Notes: a model not told the origin generated them from the letters alone. DNA of 64,000 nt from Anaerostipes butyraticus (GCF_016586355.1 NZ_BLYI01000006.1:124001-188000), one strand, 5' to 3'. Counted from the stretch's first letter, positions 1 to 8,844 are shown. Made by a program: numbers and translations.

Positions 1-1095
1 GACGCAGAAGGAAAAAGATATCTGGATTTTGGAGCAGGGATTGCTGTATTTGCTCTCGGGTATGGAAATAAAGCTTATAACGATGCGCTCAAAGATCAGA
101 TTGACAAGTTGATCCACACATCCAATCTTTTTTATAATATCCCGGCAGTGGAAGCTGCGAAAAAGATTGTGGAAGCATCCAAAATGAAAAAAGTATTTTT
201 TACAAACAGTGGAACAGAAGCCATTGAAGGGGCGCTGAAAGTTGCAAGAAAATATGCCTATAATAAGGATAAGACAAAAGATTACGAATTTATTGCCATG
301 GATCAGTCTTTCCACGGAAGAAGCCAGGGAGCGCTGTCTGTTACGGGGAACGCCCATTATCAGGATGGATTTATTCCAAAGGAATTTCGTGCTGTCTTTG
401 CAAAATTCAATGATCTGGAAGACGTGAAATCCAAAGTTACAGATAAAACATGTGGAATTATCTGTGAAGTGGTACAGGGAGAAGGAGGAATCTATCCGGC
501 AGAACCTGAGTTTCTTAAGGGGCTTAGGAAACTTTGTGATGAGAAAGACATTCTGCTGATCTTCGATGAAATTCAGTGCGGCATGGGAAGATGCGGGTCC
601 ATGTTTGCTCATGATCTTTATGGAGTAAAACCAGATGTTATGACACTGGCAAAGGCTCTGGGATGCGGAGTTCCGGTAGGAGCGTTTGTTGTCAATGACA
701 AAGCAGACGGAGCGCTGGTGCCGGGAGACCATGGAACAACATATGGAGGAAATCCTTTTGCCTGCGCTGCCATCAACGCGGTATTTGAGCAGTTTGAGGA
801 AAAGAAAGTGCCGGAGCATGCCAAAGCGGTCGGAGAATATCTGTGGGATCAGCTGGAACAGCTCAAAGACCAGTATGATTTTATTTCCGGCCACAGGGGA
901 ATTGCTCTGATGCAGGGGCTGGAGTTTGTTCCGGAAAAACCTGCGGGAGAGATTGTAAACGCCGCGTTGAAAAAAGGACTCATTCTTATGACTGCGGGAA
1001 ATAATGTCATAAGATTTGTACCGCCTCTGGTCATCGAAGAAAAAGATGTAGATGAAATGATCCGGATTTTAAAAGAAATCCTGGATGAGGCATAG
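1..1095 (+). CDS. argD: Acetylornithine-type class III aminotransferase, 5' truncated
   Basis: PLP-dependent class III aminotransferase, most like acetylornithine/N-succinyldiaminopimelate transaminase, which acts in arginine (or lysine) synthesis in the cytoplasm. The frame is open from base 1, so the start lies outside the window; 364 residues are visible against roughly 390-400 for the family, so only about 30 are missing. Visible marks are the NSGTEAIEGA phosphate/substrate loop (visible residues about 69-78), the FDEIQCGMGR segment whose Asp contacts the PLP ring nitrogen, and TLAKALGCG, whose Lys (about 218) should form the Schiff base. No other arginine gene is visible, so a related omega-aminotransferase (ornithine or GABA) is not excluded. 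Confidence is high for the family and moderate for the substrate. Confidence 0.78.
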   Translation, partial: DAEGKRYLDFGAGIAVFALGYGNKAYNDALKDQIDKLIHTSNLFYNIPAVEAAKKIVEASKMKKVFFTNSGTEAIEGALKVARKYAYNKDKTKDYEFIAMDQSFHGRSQGALSVTGNAHYQDGFIPKEFRAVFAKFNDLEDVKSKVTDKTCGIICEVVQGEGGIYPAEPEFLKGLRKLCDEKDILLIFDEIQCGMGRCGSMFAHDLYGVKPDVMTLAKALGCGVPVGAFVVNDKADGALVPGDHGTTYGGNPFACAAINAVFEQFEEKKVPEHAKAVGEYLWDQLEQLKDQYDFISGHRGIALMQGLEFVPEKPAGEIVNAALKKGLILMTAGNNVIRFVPPLVIEEKDVDEMIRILKEILDEA

Positions 1096-1167
1096 AAGGA
1101 AATTGAATAGAAAAAGCTTTCATGGAAAAACTAAGGGTAATATAGTTTGAAATGGAGGCTTTTTTCT

Positions 1168-1605
1168 ATGTTTGGATTTATAATCGCGCTGGTTTCCGGT
1201 GCGCTGATGAGCATTCAGGGAGTCCTGAATACAGAAGTGACAAAACAAAGCAGCACCTGGACGACCAGTTCTTTTGTTCAGTTTACAGGTTTTCTGGCAT
1301 GCATTTTAATCTGGGCGGTGACAGAACATGACAAGAGCTTTTTAATGCTTGCAAAAGTCCATCCCAGATATCTCCTGCTGGGCGGTGTGATTGGAGCCGC
1401 GATTACATTTACTGTCATTAAAAGTATAGGAGCTCTGGGACCGGCACAGTCTGCGATGCTGATCGTGGCGTCTCAGGTCATTGTTTCTTATCTGATCGAG
1501 GTGTTTGGGTGGTTTGGAGCAGAGAAAACAGGCTTTCAGTGGATCCGTCTGATTGGTGTGATTTTGTTTGTTGCAGGCCTTGTAATATTTAAATGGAAAT
1601 CGTAA
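1168..1605 (+). CDS. YdcZ/DUF606-type DMT-family permease
   Basis: Small integral membrane protein of 145 residues, almost wholly hydrophobic, with about five membrane segments. The N-terminal pattern GFIIALVSGALMSIQGVLNT is typical of the DUF606 (YdcZ) branch of the drug/metabolite transporter superfamily; such half-size proteins are believed to work as dimers or pairs. An upstream in-frame TTG at 1147 is possible, but ATG 1168 has a TGGAGG ribosome site at 1152-1157 with suitable spacing and is preferred. The substrate cannot be read from the sequence. It follows the aminotransferase by 72 bases without a clear terminator, so co-transcription is possible. Confidence 0.75.
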   Translation: MFGFIIALVSGALMSIQGVLNTEVTKQSSTWTTSSFVQFTGFLACILIWAVTEHDKSFLMLAKVHPRYLLLGGVIGAAITFTVIKSIGALGPAQSAMLIVASQVIVSYLIEVFGWFGAEKTGFQWIRLIGVILFVAGLVIFKWKS

Positions 1606-1612
1606 ATATCTC

Positions 1613-1641
1613 TTGTAAAGTATTATTATTTTCGTTACAAT
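1613..1641 (+). promoter_or_regulatory. Probable sigma-A promoter of the comEA/two-component/comEC group
   Basis: TTGTAA at 1613-1618 and TACAAT at 1636-1641 are separated by 17 bases, 52 bases upstream of the comEA TTG start. This is the only good promoter seen before the 1693-7110 gene series. Confidence 0.6.
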
Positions 1642-1692
1642 AGTAAGAGATTTACATGTTCAAAGCTCTTTGCAGCGACCGGGAGGTTAACG

Positions 1693-2262
1693 TTGTTTCA
1701 AAGAGTCCGAACCATATTTTTAATATTGATTTTGATGTTTACTGCACCAGCGGGGTGCTCTTCCGGCCATCATGTGGAAGTGTCGCAGGATACGGAAGCG
1801 GAGAAGAAGGGAAGCACGGCCAAAGCAGAGAAGAAGATCGTGATCTATATCTGCGGGCAGGTGAAACATCCGGGAGTTTATGAATTTTCTGCCGGTGACA
1901 GGATCGCGGCAGCTGTGAAGGCGGCAGGAGGCTTCACTTCAAAGGCGTCCTGGGAGAGCGTCAATCAGGCGGAGAAGATGAAGGACGGACAGCAGATTTA
2001 TGTTCCGTCAGAAGAAGAAGCGAAGGAACCGTCTTCGCAGAATGCGGCGGAAGGTGCGGGGACTTCTGCCGGAAAAGTCAATATCAATACGGCAGGCAGA
2101 GAGGAGCTGATGACTCTCTCAGGAATTGGAGAATCGAAGGCTGAGGATATCATTGCTTACAGAGAGGAACATGGTCCTTTTTCAAAAACCGAGGATATTA
2201 TGAAGATACAGGGAATCAAGGAAGGAATATACAACAAGATTAAAGACAGCATTACAATATAA
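1693..2262 (+). CDS. comEA: ComEA-like lipoprotein, SLBB plus helix-hairpin-helix DNA receptor
   Basis: Predicted surface DNA-binding receptor for natural transformation that hands DNA to the ComEC channel. Residues 1-22 form a lipoprotein signal (hydrophobic stretch then APAGC, Cys22 as acylation site), unlike the single membrane anchor of Bacillus ComEA. An SLBB domain follows at about 50-105 and a paired helix-hairpin-helix domain at about 128-189, with the typical VNINTAGREELMTLSGIG segment. The TTG start at 1693 is chosen because GGGAGG at 1681-1686 is six bases upstream. comEC lies 2.7 kb downstream on the same strand, with a two-component system and a GerMN lipoprotein between. The length of 189 residues is normal. 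Confidence 0.88.
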   Translation: MFQRVRTIFLILILMFTAPAGCSSGHHVEVSQDTEAEKKGSTAKAEKKIVIYICGQVKHPGVYEFSAGDRIAAAVKAAGGFTSKASWESVNQAEKMKDGQQIYVPSEEEAKEPSSQNAAEGAGTSAGKVNINTAGREELMTLSGIGESKAEDIIAYREEHGPFSKTEDIMKIQGIKEGIYNKIKDSITI

Positions 2263-2279
2263 TAATAGAGGTGTAAGAA

Positions 2280-2969
2280 ATGAAAAAGGTTTTAGTGGTT
2301 GATGATGAAAAATTAATCGTCAAAGGGATTAAATTCAGCCTGGAACAGGATGAGATGCAGGTGGATTGTGCCTATGACGGTGAAGAAGCATTAGAAAAAG
2401 CAAAAGCGAATACATATGATATTATTCTTCTGGATGTCATGCTTCCGGGGTTGTCCGGATTTGAAGTATGCCAGGCAATCCGTGAGTTTTCCAATGTTCC
2501 GATCATTATGCTGACCGCAAAAGGTGAGGACATGGATAAGATTCTTGGACTCGAGTATGGGGCAGATGACTATATCACGAAGCCTTTTAATATTCTTGAG
2601 GTAAAAGCGAGGATTAAGGCGATCATGAGGAGAACCGCACATCATGATGCGCCGGCGGAGGAGACACCGAAAGTTGTGGAATACAGAGGCCTTAAGATCG
2701 ATTGTGAGAGCCGAAGAGTCCATGTTCACGGGAAAGAGGTGAATCTCACCGCAAAAGAATTTGATCTGCTGGAACTGCTGGTGTTCCATCCGAATAAAGT
2801 ATACAGCCGGGAGGATCTGCTGAATACCGTATGGGGGTATGATTATCCTGGAGATGCCAGAACTGTGGATGTGCATATCCGAAGACTCAGGGAGAAGATA
2901 GAAGCGAACCCGGGAGTGCCGGATTATGTACATACGAAGTGGGGGGTAGGTTACTATTTCCAAGGATAA
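2280..2969 (+). CDS. OmpR/PhoB-family response regulator
   Basis: DNA-binding response regulator of 229 residues. The receiver domain (1-115) carries the acidic pair in VVDDEK (8-9), phospho-acceptor Asp52 in LLDVMLPG, the TA pair in MLTAKG and conserved Lys101 in ADDYITKPF. A winged helix of the OmpR type fills about 126-227, ending in the usual VWGYDYPGDARTVDVHIRRLREKIE-like block (about 182-206). It starts 17 bases after comEA with a GAGGTG site and is followed at once by its histidine kinase, so the two form one system. The target genes cannot be read from sequence; whether it controls the neighbouring competence genes is unknown. Confidence 0.93.
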   Translation: MKKVLVVDDEKLIVKGIKFSLEQDEMQVDCAYDGEEALEKAKANTYDIILLDVMLPGLSGFEVCQAIREFSNVPIIMLTAKGEDMDKILGLEYGADDYITKPFNILEVKARIKAIMRRTAHHDAPAEETPKVVEYRGLKIDCESRRVHVHGKEVNLTAKEFDLLELLVFHPNKVYSREDLLNTVWGYDYPGDARTVDVHIRRLREKIEANPGVPDYVHTKWGVGYYFQG

Positions 2970-4407
2970 GAAGAGATGGAAGAAGCGGTTTGCCTATTTG
3001 GGAAGCCTGCAGTTTCTGATCTGCATTTCAGTTCTTACTGCTTCTGTATTTATTGCTGTCCTGTTCAGCAAATTTTTGAATGACGGATACAGTGAGAAAG
3101 CCTTTAATCAGAAGGTAGACAGTGTGGAAGCGCAGTGCAGATGGCTTGGCAATCAGGTTGTAGGGGTGGATTTTATTTTGAATGACAATTCCAATACCCT
3201 GTCGTCCCAGACTAATGACCTGGCTGCAAGTATGAATGGGCGGATCATTATCATCAAGAAGAATTATAAGATTATTAAAGATACCCATACGGATTTTCAG
3301 GGGAAATATTTCCTGAATCGGGATGTTCTGCGGATTATGAAAGGAAAAGAAGAACGGGTTGTCAATGAAAAAGGCAATTATATTGAGATCATGTGTCCGA
3401 TTTATTCCGCAGGATCAGAGGGCGGTGAGGTGCTCGGAGTTGTGATTGCCACAGTTCCGCGGGAGGATCTTATGGCCGCGAGCATAGAGATGAATCAGCG
3501 CAGGAATATGCTGCTGGTGGCATTTATTGTTTTCGGACTGGCATTTGCGATGGTTGTCAGCTATCTGCTGACAAAAGATCTGAGAAAGATCCAGAAAGAT
3601 GTGGACTTTATTGCCATGGGGCATGAAGATGAATCAATTGAAGAAACAGGATTTCTTGAGATTCGAAGAATCGTATCCCGGTTCAATGAGATTCTGACAA
3701 GGATGCAGGTGCTGGAAGACTCCAGGAAGGAATTTGTGTCCAATGTCTCTCATGAGCTGAAGACGCCGATGACGTCTATGAAAGTGCTGGCGGATTCCCT
3801 GCTGCAGCAGGGGGATCAGGTTCCGGCGGAATTATACCGGGAATTTATGTCAGACATGGTAAAAGAAATTGACCGGGAGAATGTCATCATATCGGATCTG
3901 CTTTCCCTGGTGAAAATGGATAAGAAGGCGTCAAAACTGGAGATTTCCAATGTTGATATCAATGAACTGCTGCAGATTATCATGAAAAGGCTGAAGCCGA
4001 TCGCGGCCCAGAGAAATATTGAGCTGATTTTCGAGAGTTTTCGGCCGGTAACCGCAGAGATTGATGAGGTAAAACTGACACTTGCGCTGTCCAATCTGAT
4101 TGAAAACGGAATTAAGTATAACAAGGACAATGGATGGGTCAGAGTCAGTGTAAATGCCGATCATAAATACTTTTATGTGAAGGTTGCGGATGCAGGAGTC
4201 GGCATTCCGGAAGATTGTCAGGACCGTGTGTTTGACCGCTTTTACCGTGTGGATAAGGCAAGATCCAGAGACACGGGAGGTACGGGTCTTGGACTTGCAA
4301 TCACGCAGAATGCGGTGCTGATGCATAAAGGTGAGATCAAGCTATACAGCAAGCTTGGTGAAGGAACAACGTTTACTGTCAGAATTCCGTTGAAATATAA
4401 TGCGTAG
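2956..4407 (+). CDS. Membrane sensor histidine kinase
   Basis: Partner kinase of the preceding response regulator. From the first canonical start (TTG 2998) it has 469 residues: a membrane segment at the very N-terminus, an extracytoplasmic sensor of about 140 residues, a second membrane segment (about 170-192), HAMP, the phospho-acceptor motif SHELKTPMTS (His252 in that numbering), then N-, G1- and G2-boxes (NLIENGIKYN, DAGVGIPED, GGTGLGLAI). The start is uncertain. TTG 2998 would leave no positive charges before the first membrane helix and has no nearby ribosome site, while the frame is open back to a stop at 2947-2949 and encodes a Lys/Arg-rich run there. The only start-like codon is ATT 2956, close behind a G-rich, AGG-containing site; the given start uses this and is tentative. 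Confidence 0.88.
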   Translation: MSKDKKRWKKRFAYLGSLQFLICISVLTASVFIAVLFSKFLNDGYSEKAFNQKVDSVEAQCRWLGNQVVGVDFILNDNSNTLSSQTNDLAASMNGRIIIIKKNYKIIKDTHTDFQGKYFLNRDVLRIMKGKEERVVNEKGNYIEIMCPIYSAGSEGGEVLGVVIATVPREDLMAASIEMNQRRNMLLVAFIVFGLAFAMVVSYLLTKDLRKIQKDVDFIAMGHEDESIEETGFLEIRRIVSRFNEILTRMQVLEDSRKEFVSNVSHELKTPMTSMKVLADSLLQQGDQVPAELYREFMSDMVKEIDRENVIISDLLSLVKMDKKASKLEISNVDINELLQIIMKRLKPIAAQRNIELIFESFRPVTAEIDEVKLTLALSNLIENGIKYNKDNGWVRVSVNADHKYFYVKVADAGVGIPEDCQDRVFDRFYRVDKARSRDTGGTGLGLAITQNAVLMHKGEIKLYSKLGEGTTFTVRIPLKYNA

Positions 4408-4416
4408 GAGGGAGTC

Positions 4417-4935
4417 ATGAAGAAAAAGATTGGGTTTATCTTCTTGTGCTGTCTGTGTTTTGCGCTGATATTTGGCGGATGCGCCGGTCAAGATAAGAAA
4501 CAGACCGACAGCAGCGAAGAAGGAACGGCAGTTTATTATACGAATGAGAGCGGAACCCGTCTGATTCCTGTGAAAAAAAAGCTGGATCTGACGTCAGATG
4601 ACCCTCAGGAGAATGTGAAGACTATGCTGAAACAGATGAAAAATGTTAATGATGATGCGGAATATAAGTCTGCGATACCGGATGGTGTGATCATTAACAG
4701 TGCCGCAGTGAGCAACAACATCGTTGCGGTGGATTTCTCGACCGGATATAATAAGCTGGATGAGAATGAAGATCTGATCTGCAGAGCAGGGATTGTATAT
4801 ACGCTGACGCAGATAGACGGTATTAATTATGTATCGTTCAGTGTTTCAGGGAAGGCAATGCTTGATACCGATGGAAAAGCAATCGGCGCGTTGGGACGTG
4901 ACAGCTTTGTGTTTGGAGAACTGCCGATGGAATAA
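4417..4935 (+). CDS. GerMN-domain lipoprotein
   Basis: Secreted lipoprotein of 172 residues. The signal peptide ends in FGGC (Cys22). The rest, from about 55, matches the GerMN (sporulation/spore germination) domain pattern, with an EENVKTMLKQM-like helix and a C-terminal segment around YTLTQIDGINYVSFSVSGK. GerMN domains also occur in lipoproteins linked to two-component systems (for example LpqB in actinobacteria), which fits its position nine bases after the histidine kinase; it may modulate that kinase at the membrane surface. A role in germination is equally possible. The AGGAGGGAG ribosome site is strong. Confidence 0.82.
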   Translation: MKKKIGFIFLCCLCFALIFGGCAGQDKKQTDSSEEGTAVYYTNESGTRLIPVKKKLDLTSDDPQENVKTMLKQMKNVNDDAEYKSAIPDGVIINSAAVSNNIVAVDFSTGYNKLDENEDLICRAGIVYTLTQIDGINYVSFSVSGKAMLDTDGKAIGALGRDSFVFGELPME

Positions 4936-4938
4936 AAT

Positions 4939-7110
4939 ATGAAAAAAAGACCAGTTGTGTTATTTTTTGCCGGATGTGTTTCCGGCATGGCCGCTGTCTG
5001 GAATGAGGAAATTCCAGCGGCGGTTTTTTATTGTCTGGGAGGAGTGATTTTCTGGGGGCGGCAGATCCTCCGGGACCGGAGATATCTGATCGGACTGCTG
5101 GGAATGGCCATAGGGATGCTTCTTCTTTTTGCTCAAAGGCATACGGCAGAGCAGGAAATCCGCATGGTGGAGAAAAAGGCCCCGAAGGAAATATCGGGAG
5201 TGGTCCTTAAAAGTTCACAGACAGAAAGGAGCATGGCCTATCTGATTCAATGCCAGGGGTGGGATGGGAAACTTCTGCTTTATGATACCAGCAATGCAAA
5301 GGTGCGGACAGGAGATTGGATTCAGGCAGAGACCAAAGTAGAAATCCAGGAGAAAGCGGGAAATCCGGGGCAGTTTTCTGCCAGAAATTACTATTTTGCC
5401 AGAGGAATTTATTACCGGGGATTTGCAGAAAGAATTTATGTGAAGGGATACAGGAAAAATCCGCTGGAAAATGTTTTGGAAAAATCCAGAGAATGGATGA
5501 AAGATCAGATTCAGGAGCAGTACAGTAAAGAGGAGGCAGGGCTGATCCAGGGGATGCTTTTAGGCGATAAGAGCCTTATGGAAGAAGAACAGAAAGATGA
5601 TTTTAAAGAAAGTGGTCTGATTCATCTTCTGGCAGTCTCCGGACTGCATATTTCTCTGGCAGGAAGAAGCATTTACCGGATTTTAAGGCGGATTGGAGCT
5701 GGATTTCTTTTAAGTTCAACTGCAGGTTTTTTCACAGCCCTGTATTATGGCATGCTGACAGGAGGTTCTGTTTCCTCCATCCGGGCTGTCCTTATGCTGG
5801 GAATTTATTTTTTGTCACAGGTTCTGGGAAAAAACTATGATCTTTTGTCGTCTGCCTCTCTGGCCGGCAGCCTGATCCTGATCAGGAATCCTCTGTACTT
5901 TGGCGACACAGGTTTTTTGCTGTCCTTTTGTGCGGTGATCATCATCGGGTGCATCGGACAGGAAACAGGGAAAAAGAAGAAAGTGTGGGGAAAAGTCTTA
6001 AGCCGTATTGTATTTCCTTTAAAACTTCAGATGGGAATGCTGCCGCTTATGATTTATCTTCAGTATGAAACGCCAGTGTTTTCGTTTCTGGCAAATGCGG
6101 CGGCGGTTCCGGCGGCGTCTGTGGGATTTGCCATGGCGCTGGCTTTTGTGTGGCTGCCGCCCCTCTTTCTTCATCGGTGGATCCAGGCTTTCTTTTGGGC
6201 TGTTCTGAAGATTTCGCAGATCAAATATGGCATGATTACCATAGGACAGGTTCCGTTGTGGTGGGTCGCGGCAGGATATATCGTATTTTACCTGGCAGGA
6301 AAGAAAAAAGTGAAAATGCCTTTCTCTGTCCGCGTTGGTGTGATCTATATGGGAATCCTGTGCATGACGGCAGTGCCGGTGATGAGACCAAAGACCATAG
6401 CGTTTCTGGATGTGGGACAGGGAGACTGCATGATGGCAGAAACAGCAGGAGGAATGATCCTGGCAGACGGTGGAAGCAGCAGCGTTAAGAAAACAGGGCG
6501 GTACCGTATGCTTCCATACCTTAAGAGCCGGGGAAAACAAAAAATCAAGATTGCGGTCATTTCCCATATGGATGAAGATCATTATTCGGGAATACTGGAA
6601 CTTTTGGAGATGGGCCGGATTGAATATCTGGGGCTTCCGGACGTTCCCCGGGATGCGGCTTATGAGTCGGTAAAAACAGCAGCGGAAAAAGCAGGAACCG
6701 TCATATTTCTTCTGGCAGAAGGCAAAGTGATCAAAGGAGCGGATTTTTATCTGAAAGTCCTGCATCCGCCGGCCGGAAGCAGCCTGGAAAAAAATGCGGC
6801 ATCTCTCGTGCTGCAGGGAAATATCAATGGGAAAAGAATCCTTCTGACAGGAGATGTTGAAAAAGAAGGGGAGAAAGAATTATTGAGAAAGGAACTAAAA
6901 CAGGCGGATATTTTGAAAGTGGCTCATCACGGATCAAAAAATTCTACATCAGAAGAATTTCTGAGTCTTGTAAAGCCGGTACATGCGGTCATTTCCTGCG
7001 GAAAGGAGAATCGTTACGGGCATCCTCACAAAGAAGTGACGGAAAAAATTTTAAAATACAACAGCAGAATACACAGAACAGACAAAGAAGGCGCGGTTAT
7101 TTTTTGGTAG
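4939..7110 (+). CDS. comEC: ComEC/Rec2 DNA channel protein
   Basis: Polytopic membrane protein of 723 residues predicted to carry single-stranded DNA across the cytoplasmic membrane in transformation. Order: two N-terminal membrane segments, a soluble OB-like DUF4131 region (about 70-170), the competence domain with many membrane helices (about 195-470, including HLLAVSGLHISL), then a C-terminal metallo-beta-lactamase-like domain (about 485-723) with FLDVGQGDCMM, the metal motif SHMDEDHYSG, LTGDVEKEGE and VAHHGSKNSTSE. The length is near the family norm and no motif is missing. It starts three bases after the GerMN lipoprotein. No comG/pilus genes are in the window, so competence itself is not shown. 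Confidence 0.95.
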   Translation: MKKRPVVLFFAGCVSGMAAVWNEEIPAAVFYCLGGVIFWGRQILRDRRYLIGLLGMAIGMLLLFAQRHTAEQEIRMVEKKAPKEISGVVLKSSQTERSMAYLIQCQGWDGKLLLYDTSNAKVRTGDWIQAETKVEIQEKAGNPGQFSARNYYFARGIYYRGFAERIYVKGYRKNPLENVLEKSREWMKDQIQEQYSKEEAGLIQGMLLGDKSLMEEEQKDDFKESGLIHLLAVSGLHISLAGRSIYRILRRIGAGFLLSSTAGFFTALYYGMLTGGSVSSIRAVLMLGIYFLSQVLGKNYDLLSSASLAGSLILIRNPLYFGDTGFLLSFCAVIIIGCIGQETGKKKKVWGKVLSRIVFPLKLQMGMLPLMIYLQYETPVFSFLANAAAVPAASVGFAMALAFVWLPPLFLHRWIQAFFWAVLKISQIKYGMITIGQVPLWWVAAGYIVFYLAGKKKVKMPFSVRVGVIYMGILCMTAVPVMRPKTIAFLDVGQGDCMMAETAGGMILADGGSSSVKKTGRYRMLPYLKSRGKQKIKIAVISHMDEDHYSGILELLEMGRIEYLGLPDVPRDAAYESVKTAAEKAGTVIFLLAEGKVIKGADFYLKVLHPPAGSSLEKNAASLVLQGNINGKRILLTGDVEKEGEKELLRKELKQADILKVAHHGSKNSTSEEFLSLVKPVHAVISCGKENRYGHPHKEVTEKILKYNSRIHRTDKEGAVIFW

Positions 7111-7189
7111 ATTTTTTTATGAACAGGTAAAAAATTTCAATTTAATTGTGGAGAACAGAAAAATAATGATAAAAATAAAAGAGAATCTA

Positions 7190-7218
7190 TTGCATTTTCC
7201 ACAATGCATGTCTATAAT
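7190..7218 (+). promoter_or_regulatory. Sigma-A promoter of the VOC gene
   Basis: TTGCAT (7190-7195), a 17-base spacer and a perfect TATAAT (7213-7218) lie in the 171-base AT-rich gap after comEC, 63 bases before the VOC start codon. Confidence 0.75.
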
Positions 7219-7281
7219 AAAGAATATAATCTTTGTTTTAAAGAAAAAATCTTTGAAATAAACAAAAGGAGGATGTTTTAA

Positions 7282-7677
7282 ATGTTTAATTTACCAATGG
7301 ATCATATCGGACTTCACTGCAGTGATGTGGAATTGAATGCAAAGTGGTATCAGGACGCAATGGGATTTAAGGTTGCAGGAAAATTCCCGGGAAAAGGCGG
7401 ACATAATGTCTATTTTCTGGAGAACCCTTCTGACGGAAAAATGTATGAAATTTCTCAGAGGGATCAGCTTCCGGGAGGAGCGACTACAAGAGTAGATCAT
7501 ATTGCGTATCGTTCTGAGGATCTGGAAGCTGATTATGCTTACTGTAAAGAAAATGGATATAAAATCGTATCAGACGGAATCGAATTAAGTCCGAATTTCT
7601 GGGAAAAAGGATCCCGCTGTTTTAAGATTGAAAGCCCATGCGGTGAAGTAATTGAAATCTGCCAGAAAGTATCATAA
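7282..7677 (+). CDS. VOC-superfamily (glyoxalase-like) protein
   Basis: Protein of 131 residues with the vicinal-oxygen-chelate fold: paired beta-alpha-beta-beta-beta units starting at DHIGLHCSDVELNAKWYQ (about 6-23) and DHIAYRSEDLEADYAYCKENG (about 73-93). His and Glu residues at the strand starts and near the C-terminus (SPCGEVIEIC) are in place for a metal site. Members include lactoylglutathione lyase, dioxygenases and resistance proteins; the substrate is not identifiable. It is a single-gene unit with its own promoter, an AAAGGAGG ribosome site and a terminator. Confidence 0.8.
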   Translation: MFNLPMDHIGLHCSDVELNAKWYQDAMGFKVAGKFPGKGGHNVYFLENPSDGKMYEISQRDQLPGGATTRVDHIAYRSEDLEADYAYCKENGYKIVSDGIELSPNFWEKGSRCFKIESPCGEVIEICQKVS

Positions 7678-7707
7678 TAATGATATTTTCAAAATAAATA
7701 CCCGTCC

Positions 7708-7748
7708 GGCCGGTCTGCGGAAGAATTTTCTGCGGATCGGCCTTTTTT
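7708..7748 (+). terminator. Rho-independent terminator after the VOC gene
   Basis: GGCCGGTCTGCGGA pairs with TTCTGCGGATCGGCC (some G-T pairs), followed by six T residues at 7743-7748. Confidence 0.85.
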
Positions 7749-7783
7749 GGCAGTATGAGCCAATGATTTTTTTTTAACGGCTG

Positions 7784-7813
7784 CTGGACGTTCTCTCTGG
7801 GATGGGGTATACT
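7784..7813 (+). promoter_or_regulatory. Possible promoter of holA
   Basis: CTGGAC (7784-7789), an 18-base spacer and TATACT (7808-7813), 35 bases before holA. The -35 is poor, but the element closely resembles that at 40460-40489. Confidence 0.45.
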
Positions 7814-7848
7814 TAGGAAAGCAGAAAGAAAGAGCAGGCATAAAAGCA

Positions 7849-8844
7849 ATGAAAAAGATATTAGAACATATAAAAACAAATACATATCCCAGGTTTTATC
7901 TGTTTTACGGCAGTGAAAAATACATGATCGCTCAGATGAAAAACCAGCTGAAAAAGGCGCTGGTTTCTCCGGAAGATACAATGAATTATTCTTATTTTGA
8001 AGGGAAAAAAGCAGATGTGGAGGAGATCGCGGAACTGGCAAAGACGCTGCCGTTTTTCAATGACCACCGCCTGATCATTCTGGAAGATACAGGGCTTGGA
8101 AAGAAAACCAATGAAGATTTCCTGGAGCAGTTAAAAGAATGCGCAGACACAACTGTAATGATTTTTATTGAAGATGATGCAGACAAACGTTCTAAAATTT
8201 ATAAATTTCTGTCGAAGGAAGGACATGCGGTATCTTTTGAACCGGCAAAAGATGCAGAACTGATTCGGTGGCTTCAGTCGCTTTTAAAAAAAGAAGGGAA
8301 GCAGATGTCATCTTCCGTGATCCGAAGTTTTTTAAACCGCTGTGGATCAGATATGTTTACATTGAAAAATGAACTGGAAAAACTGATTTCTTATACAGGA
8401 GAGCGGCAGGACATTACGATCAGAGATCTGGATGAACTGACCTCTTCTCAGACAACCAATCAGATTTTTGCTATGCTGGAAGCGATTGCAAGAAAACAGA
8501 GAGATAAAGTGCTGGGATTATATTATGATTTGATTGAACTGAAAGAGTCGCCTTTTGGAATTCTTGCTCTTTTGGTCAGACAATGCAATCAGCTGATTCA
8601 GGTAAAAGACCTGACATCCAGGAATTCATCCAATGCGGCCATGGCAAAAGCAATGAAAGTACCGCCGTTTGTGGTGGGGAAATTAAAGGATCAGGCGAAA
8701 TTGTTTCGCATGGAAACGCTTTACCGGATGACGGAAGCCTGTGCCAGAACGGATGAACAGATTAAGAACGGACGGATCAACGACCGGGTCGGAGTAGAGC
8801 TTCTCCTGATAGAATTCAGCGGGAAAGAAGCAGAAATCGGATAG
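7849..8844 (+). CDS. holA: DNA polymerase III subunit delta
   Basis: Clamp-loader delta subunit, which opens the sliding clamp at the replication fork. 331 residues, the normal size. The N-terminal part FYLFYGSEKYMI (about 18-29) holds the degenerate P-loop region typical of HolA; domain II follows, and the C-terminal helical collar begins near 215 (AIARKQRDKVLGLYYDLIEL). The gene is preceded by a weak AGCAGG site. It lies just upstream of rpsT in the opposite direction; the holA-rpsT neighbourhood is common in Firmicutes. Confidence 0.93.
   Translation: MKKILEHIKTNTYPRFYLFYGSEKYMIAQMKNQLKKALVSPEDTMNYSYFEGKKADVEEIAELAKTLPFFNDHRLIILEDTGLGKKTNEDFLEQLKECADTTVMIFIEDDADKRSKIYKFLSKEGHAVSFEPAKDAELIRWLQSLLKKEGKQMSSSVIRSFLNRCGSDMFTLKNELEKLISYTGERQDITIRDLDELTSSQTTNQIFAMLEAIARKQRDKVLGLYYDLIELKESPFGILALLVRQCNQLIQVKDLTSRNSSNAAMAKAMKVPPFVVGKLKDQAKLFRMETLYRMTEACARTDEQIKNGRINDRVGVELLLIEFSGKEAEIG

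Noticed and set aside
6019-6765. Long minus-strand open frame inside comEC
   Set aside because: Runs antisense to the conserved ComEC frame, has no ribosome site and an implausible His/Arg-rich composition.
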